A stretch of 42,348 nucleotides of DNA from the NCBI GenBank assembly GCA_029068555.1, contig JAIECJ010000076.1:1-42348 (forward strand), given 5' to 3'. A program made the translations under genes and the position numbers. Under the pieces are notes generated by a model. It was not told the DNA's origin and did not search any database. It saw nothing but the letters and a program-made list of their open reading frames with translations. Source of the stretch: Lachnospiraceae bacterium. Lineage in GTDB: Bacteria > Bacillota > Clostridia > Lachnospirales > Lachnospiraceae. Shown piece by piece: positions 1-7,850 of this stretch (positions are counted from its first letter, which is position 1; each line of letters opens with the position of its first letter).

Positions 1-1
1 G

Positions 2-103
2 CCTTTTGTAAGCTATGGTCTTACATCCTTGGTCAGCCTTTATATAGGAATGGGAATTGTTCTCAATGTACGACTTAAGTGTGTAAGAAAATATAATAAC
101 TAA
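2..103 (+). CDS. FtsW/RodA/SpoVE family protein, C-terminal fragment
   Basis: Frame 2 is open from the window edge to a TAA at 101-103 and encodes the last 33 residues of a membrane protein. It contains PFVSYGLTSL, the signature that closes the FtsW/RodA/SpoVE (SEDS) peptidoglycan glycosyltransferase family, followed by a last hydrophobic helix and a short basic tail. The N-terminal part lies outside the window. A SEDS gene followed by mgsA fits an envelope-related clostridial cluster. RodA is more likely than FtsW from that context, but 33 residues cannot separate the paralogues. Confidence 0.75.
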   Translation, partial: PFVSYGLTSLVSLYIGMGIVLNVRLKCVRKYNN

Positions 104-201
104 TTTTTATATAAAAATAACAATAAATTATATAGATTTTTGAGCGCAAAGGAGTTAAAATATTCTTAGATAAAAAAGACAAAGGAAGGTGCATATAAAA
201 T

Positions 202-597
202 ATGAATATTGCTTTAATCGCACATGACGGAAAAAAGAAATTAATGCAGAACTTTTGTATAGCATACAGAGGAATCCTAAGTAAAAACGAGTTGTATGCA
301 ACAGGTACGACAGGAAGACTTATAGAGGAAGTGACAAATCTCAATATCCATAAGTATCTGGCAGGGCATCTGGGCGGTGAGCAGCAGATTTGTGCACAGA
401 TTGAACATAATCAAATAGATCTTGTTATATTTTTGAGAGATCCGCTGAATTCAAAGTCTCATGAACCAGATGTTAACAATGCGGTAAAACTTTGTGATAT
501 GCACAATATCCCATTGGCAACAAATTTGGCATCGGCAGAGCTTTTGATTAAGTCACTTGACAGAGGAGATTTGGACTGGCGTGAAATGTACAAATAA
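202..597 (+). CDS. mgsA: Methylglyoxal synthase with altered active-site loop
   Basis: This 131-residue protein matches the whole length of methylglyoxal synthase, which converts dihydroxyacetone phosphate to methylglyoxal and phosphate in the cytoplasm. Visible family motifs are IALIAHDGKK at the N-terminus, the phosphate-binding ATGTTG, IFLRDPL and HEPDV (His and Asp of the catalytic pair). The loop that is usually SGPxGGDQQ reads AGHLGGEQQ here (residues 54-62), so the position equivalent to the E. coli catalytic base Asp71 is Glu60 and the phosphate-contacting Ser is Ala54. A strong Shine-Dalgarno (AAGGAAGG, from 181) precedes the ATG. The gene overlaps the start of the downstream carboxypeptidase. 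Family assignment is secure; activity is less certain because of the substitutions. Confidence 0.9.
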   Translation: MNIALIAHDGKKKLMQNFCIAYRGILSKNELYATGTTGRLIEEVTNLNIHKYLAGHLGGEQQICAQIEHNQIDLVIFLRDPLNSKSHEPDVNNAVKLCDMHNIPLATNLASAELLIKSLDRGDLDWREMYK

Positions 598-1567
598 ATT
601 CTACAAGATAATATATGTTGCACTGCTTTCTATTATGCTGGCATTAAATCTTGCAGGCTGTGGTGCAAAAGAATATACTTTTGCGTATGATAGAAGCAGG
701 AATAACTCAAGTTTTTCTGTTGCATCACACACACAGGGAGAGACGGTTGACGCATTTGCGTCAGGGCTGTGCATTGTGACTGGTGATGTTTCCGGAGAAA
801 CAAAAGTTGATATGTCACAGGCGTCGGCAGCTGGGTTGTTTGATGTTGCATCAGGTAAGGTAATATATGCAAAAAATGTCCATGAAAAACTAAATCCTGC
901 GAGTCTTACCAAGATACTTACGGCATTGTGCGCGCTAAAGTATGGAAGTCTGGATGACGTACTCACTGCTTCGGAGAATGTATATATCAGTGAATCGGGA
1001 GCTGTAAAACTTGGCATAGAGGCTGGCGATACCATGACAATGGATCAGGCATTGCATGCTCTTTTATTAAAATCGGCTAATGATGTGGCAATCATGATTG
1101 CGGAGCATATTGGTGGAAGTGTGGAAGGCTTTGCAGAGATGATGAATGATATGGCAAACAGTCTGGGCGCTACAAACAGTCATTTTGTCAATCCCCATGG
1201 ATTAACAGACCCAAATCATTATACAACAGCCTATGATTTGTACCTGATATCCAACGAAGTTTTGAAGTACGATAAATTTACAGAGTTAATTCATACTTCA
1301 AATTATACATCCACATATCATGATAAAAACAACAATGAAAAAAGCATTGATATACAAAATTCCAATGCATATATCAAAGGGGAAGCATTTGCTCCTGACA
1401 ACGTGACCGTGATTGGCGGAAAGACAGGAACCACCAGTGCGGCGGGAAACTGCTTGATTCTCTACTCGAAAGACAAATCAGGAAATCCATATATATCTGT
1501 TGTTCTGAAATCAATCGACAGGACTACAATGTATCAGGAAATGACAGATCTGTTAAAAGAAATATGA
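581..1567 (+). CDS. Serine-type D-Ala-D-Ala carboxypeptidase lipoprotein (peptidase S11)
   Basis: A penicillin-binding D,D-carboxypeptidase that trims the terminal D-alanine from peptidoglycan stem peptides outside the membrane. The three penicillin-binding motifs are present in order: SLTK (residues 108-111), SAN (165-167) and KTG (281-283). I choose the GTG at 581, behind AGAGGAG at 562-568, because it gives a standard lipoprotein signal: basic N-terminus, hydrophobic stretch, and lipobox LNLAGC. A TTG at 557 in the same frame is possible but would put eight odd residues ahead of the signal. The gene starts inside mgsA, so translation is probably coupled. No C-terminal amphipathic anchor is obvious; the lipid anchor would replace it. 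Confidence 0.88.
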   Translation: MKCTNKFYKIIYVALLSIMLALNLAGCGAKEYTFAYDRSRNNSSFSVASHTQGETVDAFASGLCIVTGDVSGETKVDMSQASAAGLFDVASGKVIYAKNVHEKLNPASLTKILTALCALKYGSLDDVLTASENVYISESGAVKLGIEAGDTMTMDQALHALLLKSANDVAIMIAEHIGGSVEGFAEMMNDMANSLGATNSHFVNPHGLTDPNHYTTAYDLYLISNEVLKYDKFTELIHTSNYTSTYHDKNNNEKSIDIQNSNAYIKGEAFAPDNVTVIGGKTGTTSAAGNCLILYSKDKSGNPYISVVLKSIDRTTMYQEMTDLLKEI

Positions 1568-1683
1568 TACGTAATTGAATTTACGTTACTGGAATGGAGT
1601 GAAAAACTTATAGCCAATAAATAATTTTGCATGGATTTTTACATGTTACTGGAACGGTAACGTTACAAATATAAAAGTTTAAG

Positions 1684-1712
1684 TTGTATTTTTCAGAGTA
1701 TTCAACTATAAT
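1684..1712 (+). promoter_or_regulatory. Sigma-A promoter for the P-loop gene
   Basis: TTGTAT at 1684-1689 and a perfect TATAAT at 1707-1712 are separated by 17 bases. They lie about 100 bases ahead of the P-loop gene at 1810, leaving a leader of roughly 90 nt. The next entry describes the hairpins in that leader. Confidence 0.55.
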
Positions 1713-1743
1713 TAGATTAAGGATATGCTAAATATATCGTATA

Positions 1744-1776
1744 ACTGTTCAGGAACAGTCTCAGGATTGCGAGACT
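1744..1776 (+). promoter_or_regulatory. Overlapping alternative hairpins in the leader of the P-loop gene
   Basis: ACTGTTC (1744-1750) pairs perfectly with GAACAGT (1753-1759). AGTCTC (1757-1762) pairs with GAGACT (1771-1776). The two stems share bases 1757-1759, so they cannot both form fully. There is no T-run behind either stem, so this is not a plain terminator. The function is unknown. Confidence 0.3.
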
Positions 1777-1809
1777 CTGGACAATACACAAATTATAGGA
1801 GGTATTGCT

Positions 1810-2232
1810 ATGGTGCAGCTTATTGTAGGAAAAAAGGGAAAAGGCAAGACAAAAATTATTTTGGATATGGTGAATAAAGAGGTAGCTACGGCCTCTGGAA
1901 ATATCGTATATCTTGACAAAGGCAATGACCATATGTATGAACTAAATAACAAAGTAAGGCTTATTAATGTGAAGGATTATGGAGTTGCCAGTGCAGACGA
2001 ATTTGTTGGCTTCATTCGCGGCATCGTTTCTCAGGATCATGATCTTGAACAGGTTTATTTTGACGGATTCTTAAAAATATCCTGTCTTGAAGGTTCGGAC
2101 AGGCTTGAAGAAATTATGGGTAAGCTCGATTCAATTAGCAATACATATGGATTTAAGATTATAGCAAGTGTTTCAGTAGATGAGGCTGAATTGTCTGATG
2201 ACTTAAAGTCAAAGGTAATTGTTTCCTTATAG
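1810..2232 (+). CDS. Small P-loop NTPase-like protein
   Basis: A 140-residue protein beginning with a Walker A motif, GKKGKGKT, directly after its first beta strand. An LEQVYFDGF strand may act as Walker B. The rest has the alternating strand/helix look of a compact P-loop fold, with no membrane segment. Such proteins are often labelled PilT-like in Clostridia, but nothing here specifically supports twitching motility. The start has a good Shine-Dalgarno, AGGAGG, just upstream of the ATG. The gene has its own promoter and is followed by a terminator, so it appears to be a single-gene transcript. I do not recognise a specific function. Confidence 0.7.
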   Translation: MVQLIVGKKGKGKTKIILDMVNKEVATASGNIVYLDKGNDHMYELNNKVRLINVKDYGVASADEFVGFIRGIVSQDHDLEQVYFDGFLKISCLEGSDRLEEIMGKLDSISNTYGFKIIASVSVDEAELSDDLKSKVIVSL

Positions 2233-2262
2233 AAATTGGAACAAATGATATACTTGAAAATG

Positions 2263-2293
2263 AAGCCTCGGAGAATAGTTGCCGGGGCTTTTT
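2263..2293 (+). terminator. Rho-independent terminator after the P-loop gene
   Basis: AAGCCTCGG (2263-2271) pairs with CCGGGGCTT (2282-2290) with one G-T wobble and runs straight into five T residues. It closes the transcript of the P-loop gene. Confidence 0.8.
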
Positions 2294-2318
2294 GATGCAC
2301 ACGGGCACCCAGTGGAAG

Positions 2319-2430
2319 ATTGTCAGCACAGCTGACGGATGCCTGACGCGCGAGTAGAGGAGAAGAACATTATACTGCTCGATTGCACAACCCCATGCAG
2401 GGAAGTAGGACATTCCCTTACTCGGATTTT
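2319..2430 (+). ncRNA. Unidentified structured leader upstream of the HlyD-like gene
   Basis: Several stems can be drawn by eye. GTCAGC/GCTGAC (2322-2336) closes a three-base loop. CGAGTA (2351-2356) pairs with TACTCG (2419-2424) and encloses CTGC/GCAG (2375-2400) and AGGGAA/TTCCCT (2399-2418), the last two sharing a base or two. The stretch is more GC-rich than its flanks and ends only about 15 bases before the next start codon, where no normal ribosome binding site is visible. I compared it from memory with common riboswitch cores and found no match. It could be a cis-acting leader or a small RNA. Confidence 0.4.
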
Positions 2431-2439
2431 ATAGTATGA

Positions 2440-3858
2440 ATGGAGAATATATCTGTGGCGGCTGAAAAACATCAGGTACATAGAAAAAAACAAAATAAGT
2501 CTGGAAAAACCATGAATCGGATTGAGCTGATGATATTTGGTGCAATGACATTCTATATTGTAGTCATTCTTTTTATGTACCTGAATTCAGAGCCGATTCA
2601 GGGCTATGAAGTCCAACTGGGTTCCCTGTCTGTGGCAAAAACATACACAGGATTGGCAATTCGGGAGGAGGAACTTTTGACTTCTCCATATACTGGCTAT
2701 ATCAATTATTATGTCAGGGAAGGGGAACGCGTATCTTCAAGGGATACAGTATTCTCCATAGATGAGAGCGGAAAACTTGCCTCTCTTTTGAATGCAGGAG
2801 ATATGGAAGATGCGACTTATACAGATGAGGAGCTTGGAGAATTTCGGTCGGAGGTTATACAGTTTGACAGGATGTTTGACAGCAAAGATTTCCAAAGTGT
2901 ATATGATTTTAAATATGATTTGGAGGGATCTGTTATAAAACTGGTAAATATCAGCATGTACGAAAACATGGAAACACTCAATAAATCCAGCCTGGGGGGA
3001 ATGGTTTCATTATGTACAGCAGGTAAAACCGGCTATATTGTATATAGTACAGATGGTTATGAAACCCTGACACCTGACCAGGTCACACCTGAACTGTTTG
3101 AGCAGACGACATATGAGAAAAACAGGGTAAATAATAATGACCTCATAGAGAAAAATGCGACAGTGGGTAAACTTGTAACAGATGAAAACTGGTCACTAAT
3201 GATACCTGTAGATCCGGAACGGGCAATAGAACTTGAAGAAGATGAATATGTTGAAGTGAAATTTATAAAAACTCAGGAGATTTCGTGGGGACAGGTAGTC
3301 ATCCATCACCTTGCAGGCGGTGATTATGCTCAGCTTATATTTAATAACTCCTGTGTTTCTTTCTGTACAGACCGATTTGTTGACATTGAACTTGTTGTAG
3401 ATGATCAGCAGGGACTCAAAATACCAAATTCAGCGATAGCAGAGAAGGAATTTTTTATCATTCCTGCAGAATATATGAGCAAAGGCGGCGCAAACGGAAA
3501 TTATGGAGTCTTGATGGAAAAACCAGATGAAAACGGAAACCTTGTCTATGAGTTTGTAGAAACAACCGTTTACAATTCTGATGACAATGAATTTTATATC
3601 GACAATAGTAACCTGAGTGTCGGAAATTATATCTGCAAACCGGAATCAACAGAGAAAATGGCAGTCAGTAAATCAGGTACGCTGAAGGGCGTATATAATA
3701 TGAATAAGGGTTATGCGGACTTTAAACAGATAACAATATTAGACTCGAATGACGAGTATTCTATTGTCAGCTCTAATACCCAATATGGTCTCACTGTTTA
3801 CGACAGAATTGTTCTGGATGCATCTAGTGTAAATAATGATGATTTTATTTATCACTGA
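2440..3858 (+). CDS. HlyD-like membrane-anchored adaptor protein
   Basis: A 472-residue protein with a basic cytoplasmic N-terminus, one membrane segment at about residues 30-50, and a large extracytoplasmic part. After the membrane segment, the AYTGLAIREE-like and SPYTGYINYYVREGERV patches resemble the barrel-sandwich (lipoyl-like) half of HlyD-type membrane fusion proteins, and a second beta-rich part follows after residue 240. No transporter gene is adjacent. In Lachnospiraceae such a gene often sits before yggS-sepF, suggesting a division or envelope role, which is inference. The start is uncertain: the ATG at 2440 has no clear Shine-Dalgarno, while an in-frame GTG at 2455 has GGAG at 2442-2445 at nine bases spacing. 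Confidence 0.7.
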   Translation: MENISVAAEKHQVHRKKQNKSGKTMNRIELMIFGAMTFYIVVILFMYLNSEPIQGYEVQLGSLSVAKTYTGLAIREEELLTSPYTGYINYYVREGERVSSRDTVFSIDESGKLASLLNAGDMEDATYTDEELGEFRSEVIQFDRMFDSKDFQSVYDFKYDLEGSVIKLVNISMYENMETLNKSSLGGMVSLCTAGKTGYIVYSTDGYETLTPDQVTPELFEQTTYEKNRVNNNDLIEKNATVGKLVTDENWSLMIPVDPERAIELEEDEYVEVKFIKTQEISWGQVVIHHLAGGDYAQLIFNNSCVSFCTDRFVDIELVVDDQQGLKIPNSAIAEKEFFIIPAEYMSKGGANGNYGVLMEKPDENGNLVYEFVETTVYNSDDNEFYIDNSNLSVGNYICKPESTEKMAVSKSGTLKGVYNMNKGYADFKQITILDSNDEYSIVSSNTQYGLTVYDRIVLDASSVNNDDFIYH

Positions 3859-3880
3859 AAAAAGTGGAATGGAGAGAATT

Positions 3881-4585
3881 ATGAAAGATGTAACAATAAA
3901 GGAAAATATAATGGCAGTTGAGGAGATTATTGCCAGGGAATGCATAAAATCGGGGCGGAAAGTGGAAGATGTAACGTTAATTGCAGTAAGTAAGACAAAA
4001 CCAGTAGAAATGCTTATGGATGCATATGCTTATGGATGCAGGGATTTTGGGGAAAACAAGGTTCAGGAACTGCTCGATAAATACGAAGTGATGCCCAAGG
4101 ATATCAGATGGCATATGATTGGCCATCTTCAAAGAAATAAGGTAAAATATATTGTTGATAAGGTCTATCTGATACACAGTGTTGATTCCATGAAACTGGC
4201 AGAGGAAATTAATAAGGAAGCTGCGAAAAAGAACATATGTGTCAATATTCTGATAGAAGTAAATGTAGCAAATGAAGAAACAAAGTTTGGAATAACGTGC
4301 GAAGAAGTGAGACAACTTGTGCAAGATATTGCAAAATTACCTAACATTTGTATAAAAGGCCTGATGACAATTGCACCTTTTGTGCAAGATGCTGAAGAAA
4401 ATAGAATTTATTTTAGCAAATTAAAAAAATTAGCAGTTGACATTATGGAGGAAAACATTGATAATATAACTATGGAAATTTTATCTATGGGTATGACAGG
4501 GGACTATGGTGTAGCTATATCAGAGGGAGCTACATACGTCAGGGTAGGAACCGGTATCTTCGGAGTAAGGCAGTATATGCCGTAG
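3881..4585 (+). CDS. yggS: PLP homeostasis protein, YggS/YlmE family
   Basis: A 234-residue single-domain alanine-racemase-like TIM barrel that binds pyridoxal phosphate and keeps free PLP balanced in the cytoplasm. The PLP lysine is in AVSKTKP (Lys38). Further family signatures are FGENKVQEL, WHMIGHLQRNK, LIEVNVANEETKFG and the late SMGMTGDYGVAISEGATYVRVGTGIFG. I start at the ATG at 3881 because GGAGAG precedes it and the length then matches the family; the frame is open further upstream. It lies between the HlyD-like gene and sepF, the usual Gram-positive position next to division genes. Confidence 0.93.
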   Translation: MKDVTIKENIMAVEEIIARECIKSGRKVEDVTLIAVSKTKPVEMLMDAYAYGCRDFGENKVQELLDKYEVMPKDIRWHMIGHLQRNKVKYIVDKVYLIHSVDSMKLAEEINKEAAKKNICVNILIEVNVANEETKFGITCEEVRQLVQDIAKLPNICIKGLMTIAPFVQDAEENRIYFSKLKKLAVDIMEENIDNITMEILSMGMTGDYGVAISEGATYVRVGTGIFGVRQYMP

Positions 4586-4602
4586 AGAAAGGAAATATAG
4601 CT

Positions 4603-5121
4603 ATGGGAGTAATGGACAAGTTTTTAGATGCATTGCATTTAAACAGTGACGAGGGAGACTACGATGATGATGATTTCTATGACGAGGGAGAAATCGTAGA
4701 CAATACGGTCAGAAAGCCCATGAGAGCAGTTCGTGATGATGACGATTATGATGAACCGATAGAAAAAGTAAAAAAGCAGTCACAGAAGGTAACCCCTATC
4801 AGACCAGTGAAGAAGGTACCGGGAAGTGGGATGGAAGTATGTGTGATAAAACCTACAAGTGTAGAAGATGCCAGAGAGATTACAGAGACACTTTTGGCTA
4901 ATCGTACAGTTGTATTGAATTTAGAGGGACTTGACGTTGAGATAGCGCAGAGAATCATTGATTTTGCATCTGGTTCTACATATGCAATCAATGGAAATCT
5001 TCAGAAGATTTCTAATTATATATTTATTATCACCCCGGCGAGTGTTGATATTTCAGGAGATTTTCAGGAGATTTTCTCAGGAACATTTGACGTTCCCCCT
5101 ATTTCGCACGGTGCTTTTTGA
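4603..5121 (+). CDS. sepF: Cell division protein SepF
   Basis: SepF polymerises on the membrane and tethers FtsZ. The 172-residue protein starts with a short amphipathic membrane-targeting helix (MGVMDKFLDALHL), then a very acidic linker of about 60 residues rich in Asp, Glu and Tyr, then the compact SepF fold from about residue 85 with EVCVIKPTSVEDAREI, VVLNLEGLD and IDFASGSTYAINGNLQKI. It follows yggS by 17 bases and belongs to the same transcript, which ends at the hairpin at 5141. Confidence 0.95.
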   Translation: MGVMDKFLDALHLNSDEGDYDDDDFYDEGEIVDNTVRKPMRAVRDDDDYDEPIEKVKKQSQKVTPIRPVKKVPGSGMEVCVIKPTSVEDAREITETLLANRTVVLNLEGLDVEIAQRIIDFASGSTYAINGNLQKISNYIFIITPASVDISGDFQEIFSGTFDVPPISHGAF

Positions 5122-5140
5122 TTTGGGATAACGAAGGATA

Positions 5141-5168
5141 AACTTCCCACTTTAGGTGGGAAGTTTTT
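5141..5168 (+). terminator. Terminator between sepF and aroB
   Basis: AACTTCCCAC (5141-5150) and GTGGGAAGTT (5156-5165) form a perfect 10-bp stem with a five-base loop, followed by a T-run. aroB starts 17 bases later with its own AGGAGG-like site, so transcription into aroB is either readthrough or from a promoter I did not find. Confidence 0.85.
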
Positions 5169-5184
5169 AAATGGAGGAATTTTT

Positions 5185-6294
5185 ATGTCACAAAGATTAA
5201 CAATCAATCTGAATAACCAGCCAATCTATGATATTGTTTATGAACAGAATTTTAAGAATCTGGCAAAAGAGCTGGAGCCGCTTGGAATCAACGCAAGAAA
5301 ACTTTGTGTTATAACGGATACAAGGGTAAAAGGCTTATATGCTGATGAGGTATGTGGAGCACTGAAAGACTATTGCAGAGAAATCGTCGTTTATGATTTC
5401 CCAAATGGAGAGGAAAGCAAAAATCTTGATACGGTTAGGAATATTTATACGTTTTTGATACAAAATAAATTTGGACGCAAAGATATGCTTTTGGCGCTTG
5501 GCGGCGGTGTCGTAGGTGATACGACAGGATTTGTAGCAGCAACTTATCTGCGCGGTATTGATTTTGTTCAGGTTCCCACAACACTTCTCGCGCAGGTAGA
5601 CAGCAGTATCGGTGGCAAAACCGGTGTTGATTTTGACCAGTACAAGAATATGGTAGGGGCTTTTTACATGCCAAAGCTGGTGTATATGAATGTGTCAACC
5701 CTCAAAACACTTGACGACAGACAGTACTATTCGGGAATGGGCGAAGTTTTAAAACATGGTCTCATCAAAAGTGCCAAGTTTTATGAGTGGATTATTGATA
5801 ATATGTATGAAATCCATGAAAGGAATCTTGAAACACTAGAAGACATGGTATATAAAAGTTGTACCTGCAAAAAGCTCGTTGTCGAGAAGGATCCGACAGA
5901 AAAAGGCGAGCGTGCCATTCTGAACTTTGGACACACAATCGGTCATGCCATTGAGAAGGCGAAAAACTTTGAACTGATGCATGGCGAATGTGTTGCACTT
6001 GGCTGCGTTGCTGCCGCATATATTTCATGGAAAAGAGAATTGCTGTCTAAGGATGAATATTATGAGATTAGGGATATGTTTGTGCCGTTTAATCTGCCGA
6101 TTTCGATAGAAAATATTGATCCTGAAGAAATTTATGCACTGACAACTTCTGATAAGAAGATGGACGGAAATCAGATTAAATTTATACTTTTGAAAAAAGT
6201 GGGAAAAGCCATAATTGACACTACCGTTACAAAGGAAGAAATAATAGCTGGTATCAATGAAATTTATTTTACGGACGAGGATTGGGATGAATAA
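5185..6294 (+). CDS. aroB: 3-dehydroquinate synthase
   Basis: The second step of the shikimate pathway: conversion of DAHP to 3-dehydroquinate, NAD- and zinc-dependent, in the cytoplasm. The 369-residue length is normal. The NAD-binding LALGGGVVGDTTGFVAATYLRG, the substrate loop VPTTLLAQVDSSIGGKTGVD, GEVLKHG, and the metal-binding FGHTIGHAIE and MHGECVALG histidines are all present. The start is fixed by GGAGG just before the ATG at 5185. The stop overlaps the lspA start by eight bases, so lspA is translationally coupled to it. No other shikimate gene is in the window. Confidence 0.96.
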   Translation: MSQRLTINLNNQPIYDIVYEQNFKNLAKELEPLGINARKLCVITDTRVKGLYADEVCGALKDYCREIVVYDFPNGEESKNLDTVRNIYTFLIQNKFGRKDMLLALGGGVVGDTTGFVAATYLRGIDFVQVPTTLLAQVDSSIGGKTGVDFDQYKNMVGAFYMPKLVYMNVSTLKTLDDRQYYSGMGEVLKHGLIKSAKFYEWIIDNMYEIHERNLETLEDMVYKSCTCKKLVVEKDPTEKGERAILNFGHTIGHAIEKAKNFELMHGECVALGCVAAAYISWKRELLSKDEYYEIRDMFVPFNLPISIENIDPEEIYALTTSDKKMDGNQIKFILLKKVGKAIIDTTVTKEEIIAGINEIYFTDEDWDE

Positions 6295-6814
6295 AAAGAA
6301 AAAAATATTATTATCTGTTGATGTATTGTTGTTAATTCTGCTGATTGTTCTGGATCAGGTAACAAAATATTTTGCAATTAAGTCTCTGTCAGATAACCAT
6401 ACAATGGTAATCTGGGAGGGCGTGTTTGAACTACACTATCTTGAAAATAAAGGCGCTGCATTTGGCATGCTGCAAGGTCAGAAAGTTTTTTTTGTGCTGA
6501 TTGCTGTCACGATTTTAGCGGTAATTGTTTATGTGCTGCTGAAGACTCCATATCAGAAGATGTATACGAAATTGCATGTATCACTCATTTTTATAGCAAG
6601 CGGTGCAATCGGAAATTTGATTGACAGGTTAAGGTTTGGTTATGTTGTTGACTTCCTTTATTTCAGCCTGATTAATTTCCCTGTTTTTAATGTTGCGGAT
6701 ATCTGTGTGACGCTTTCGTCTATTTACCTTGTTATTTTATTAGTGTTTGTATACAAGGAATCCGATTTGGAATTTCTGACATTCCGGACAAAAAAATTTC
6801 GTGATATCAAATAA
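6287..6814 (+). CDS. lspA: Lipoprotein signal peptidase II
   Basis: An integral membrane aspartyl protease that removes signal peptides from prolipoproteins after diacylglyceryl transfer. The 175-residue protein has four hydrophobic segments and the family boxes DQVTKYFA, NKGAAFGML, GNLIDRLRFGYVVDF and FNVADICV, which hold the two catalytic aspartates. The frame is open upstream, but the ATG at 6287, overlapping the aroB stop and preceded by GAGG at 6277-6280, gives the normal start MNKKKK. It serves lipoproteins such as the carboxypeptidase at 581-1567. Confidence 0.95.
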   Translation: MNKKKKILLSVDVLLLILLIVLDQVTKYFAIKSLSDNHTMVIWEGVFELHYLENKGAAFGMLQGQKVFFVLIAVTILAVIVYVLLKTPYQKMYTKLHVSLIFIASGAIGNLIDRLRFGYVVDFLYFSLINFPVFNVADICVTLSSIYLVILLVFVYKESDLEFLTFRTKKFRDIK

Positions 6815-6825
6815 TAGGTGTGTTA

Positions 6826-7749
6826 ATGAATGAGATTGTTTTTGATATTCTGCCAGAAATGGAGGATATGCGCATTGATAAGTGTATCAGTGATTATATG
6901 GACAACTTATCCAGAAGCTATATCCAGAAAATCATTAAGGATGGCAATGTGTATGTAAATGATATAGTAATAAAGGCAAATTACAGAGTAAAATTTGAAG
7001 ACAAGGTAAGATTTATCATACCAGATTCTGTGGAACCTAATATTCCGGCACAGAATATTCCCCTTGACATTTTATACGAGGATACGGATATTCTAATTAT
7101 CAATAAGTCGAAAAATATGGTCGTACACCCAGCTCCTGGGCATTACGAGGGGACGCTGGTAAACGCAATTATGTACCATTGTAAAGACAATCTATCTGGC
7201 ATTAACGGTGTTATGCGTCCCGGGATTGTCCACAGAATTGACAAGGACACAACGGGATCCGTCATTGTCTGCAAGAATGACGAAGCACATACTGCTATAG
7301 CGGAACTGCTCAAAACACATGATATTACAAGAAAGTACAGAGCCATTGTATATGGTATTATGAAAGAGGAACATGGAACAGTGGATGCCCCAATTGGACG
7401 TCATCCAAATGACCGCAAAAAAATGGCTGTAAATATTAAAAATGGCAAGCGGGCAGTGACGCATTATCAGGTACTGGAACATTTTGGGCAATATACTTAC
7501 ATTGAGTGTCAGCTGGAGACGGGCAGGACACACCAGATAAGGGTACATATGGCAAGTATAGGGCATCCTCTGCTGGGGGATGCTGTGTATTCCAACAGGA
7601 AAGCGCCTTTTCGTCTGGAAGGGCAGGTTCTACACGCCATGACGTTGGGGTTCATTCACCCCAGAAGTGGGGAGTATGTTGAGTTTGTGGCACCACTTCC
7701 TGAATATTTCGAAAAGCTTCTGTCTGTGTTAAGAAATAAAACTTTATAA
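6826..7749 (+). CDS. Large-subunit pseudouridine synthase, RluD type
   Basis: An RluA/RluD-family enzyme that isomerises uridines in 23S rRNA. It has an N-terminal S4 RNA-binding domain (about residues 12-75, with RIDKCISDYMDNLSRSYIQK), then the catalytic domain with HRIDKDTTGSVIV (catalytic Asp), and the terminal GRTHQIRVHMASIGHPLLGD motif. I choose the ATG at 6826 behind AGGTG; a GTG at 6820 would add two residues. It directly follows lspA, the standard lspA-rluD pairing of Firmicutes. Two further pseudouridine synthases occur later in the window. Confidence 0.92.
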   Translation: MNEIVFDILPEMEDMRIDKCISDYMDNLSRSYIQKIIKDGNVYVNDIVIKANYRVKFEDKVRFIIPDSVEPNIPAQNIPLDILYEDTDILIINKSKNMVVHPAPGHYEGTLVNAIMYHCKDNLSGINGVMRPGIVHRIDKDTTGSVIVCKNDEAHTAIAELLKTHDITRKYRAIVYGIMKEEHGTVDAPIGRHPNDRKKMAVNIKNGKRAVTHYQVLEHFGQYTYIECQLETGRTHQIRVHMASIGHPLLGDAVYSNRKAPFRLEGQVLHAMTLGFIHPRSGEYVEFVAPLPEYFEKLLSVLRNKTL

Positions 7750-7776
7750 AAAAGAGACAAAAAAATTAAAAATAAT

Positions 7777-7805
7777 TTGAATTTTTTGTTCAAAAAAGAT
7801 ATAAT
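7777..7805 (+). promoter_or_regulatory. Sigma-A promoter for the cytidylate-kinase-like gene
   Basis: TTGAAT at 7777-7782 and a perfect TATAAT at 7800-7805, with exactly 17 bases between them, sit in a very AT-rich gap about 45 bases before the start codon at 7851. Confidence 0.7.
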
Positions 7806-7850
7806 AGAATTGTATTATAAATATATGTCAGTCAGAAAGGGTGGAATGAT

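Noticed and set aside
601-1035. Long minus-strand frames opposite the carboxypeptidase, and similar frames opposite other genes
   Set aside because: They mirror conserved genes, have no ribosome sites and show no recognisable domains.
2296-2439. A known riboswitch (c-di-GMP, glutamine, ZTP, tetrahydrofolate) before the HlyD-like gene
   Set aside because: Only the short string GGAAGTAGG recalls the glutamine motif; the rest of each consensus is missing.
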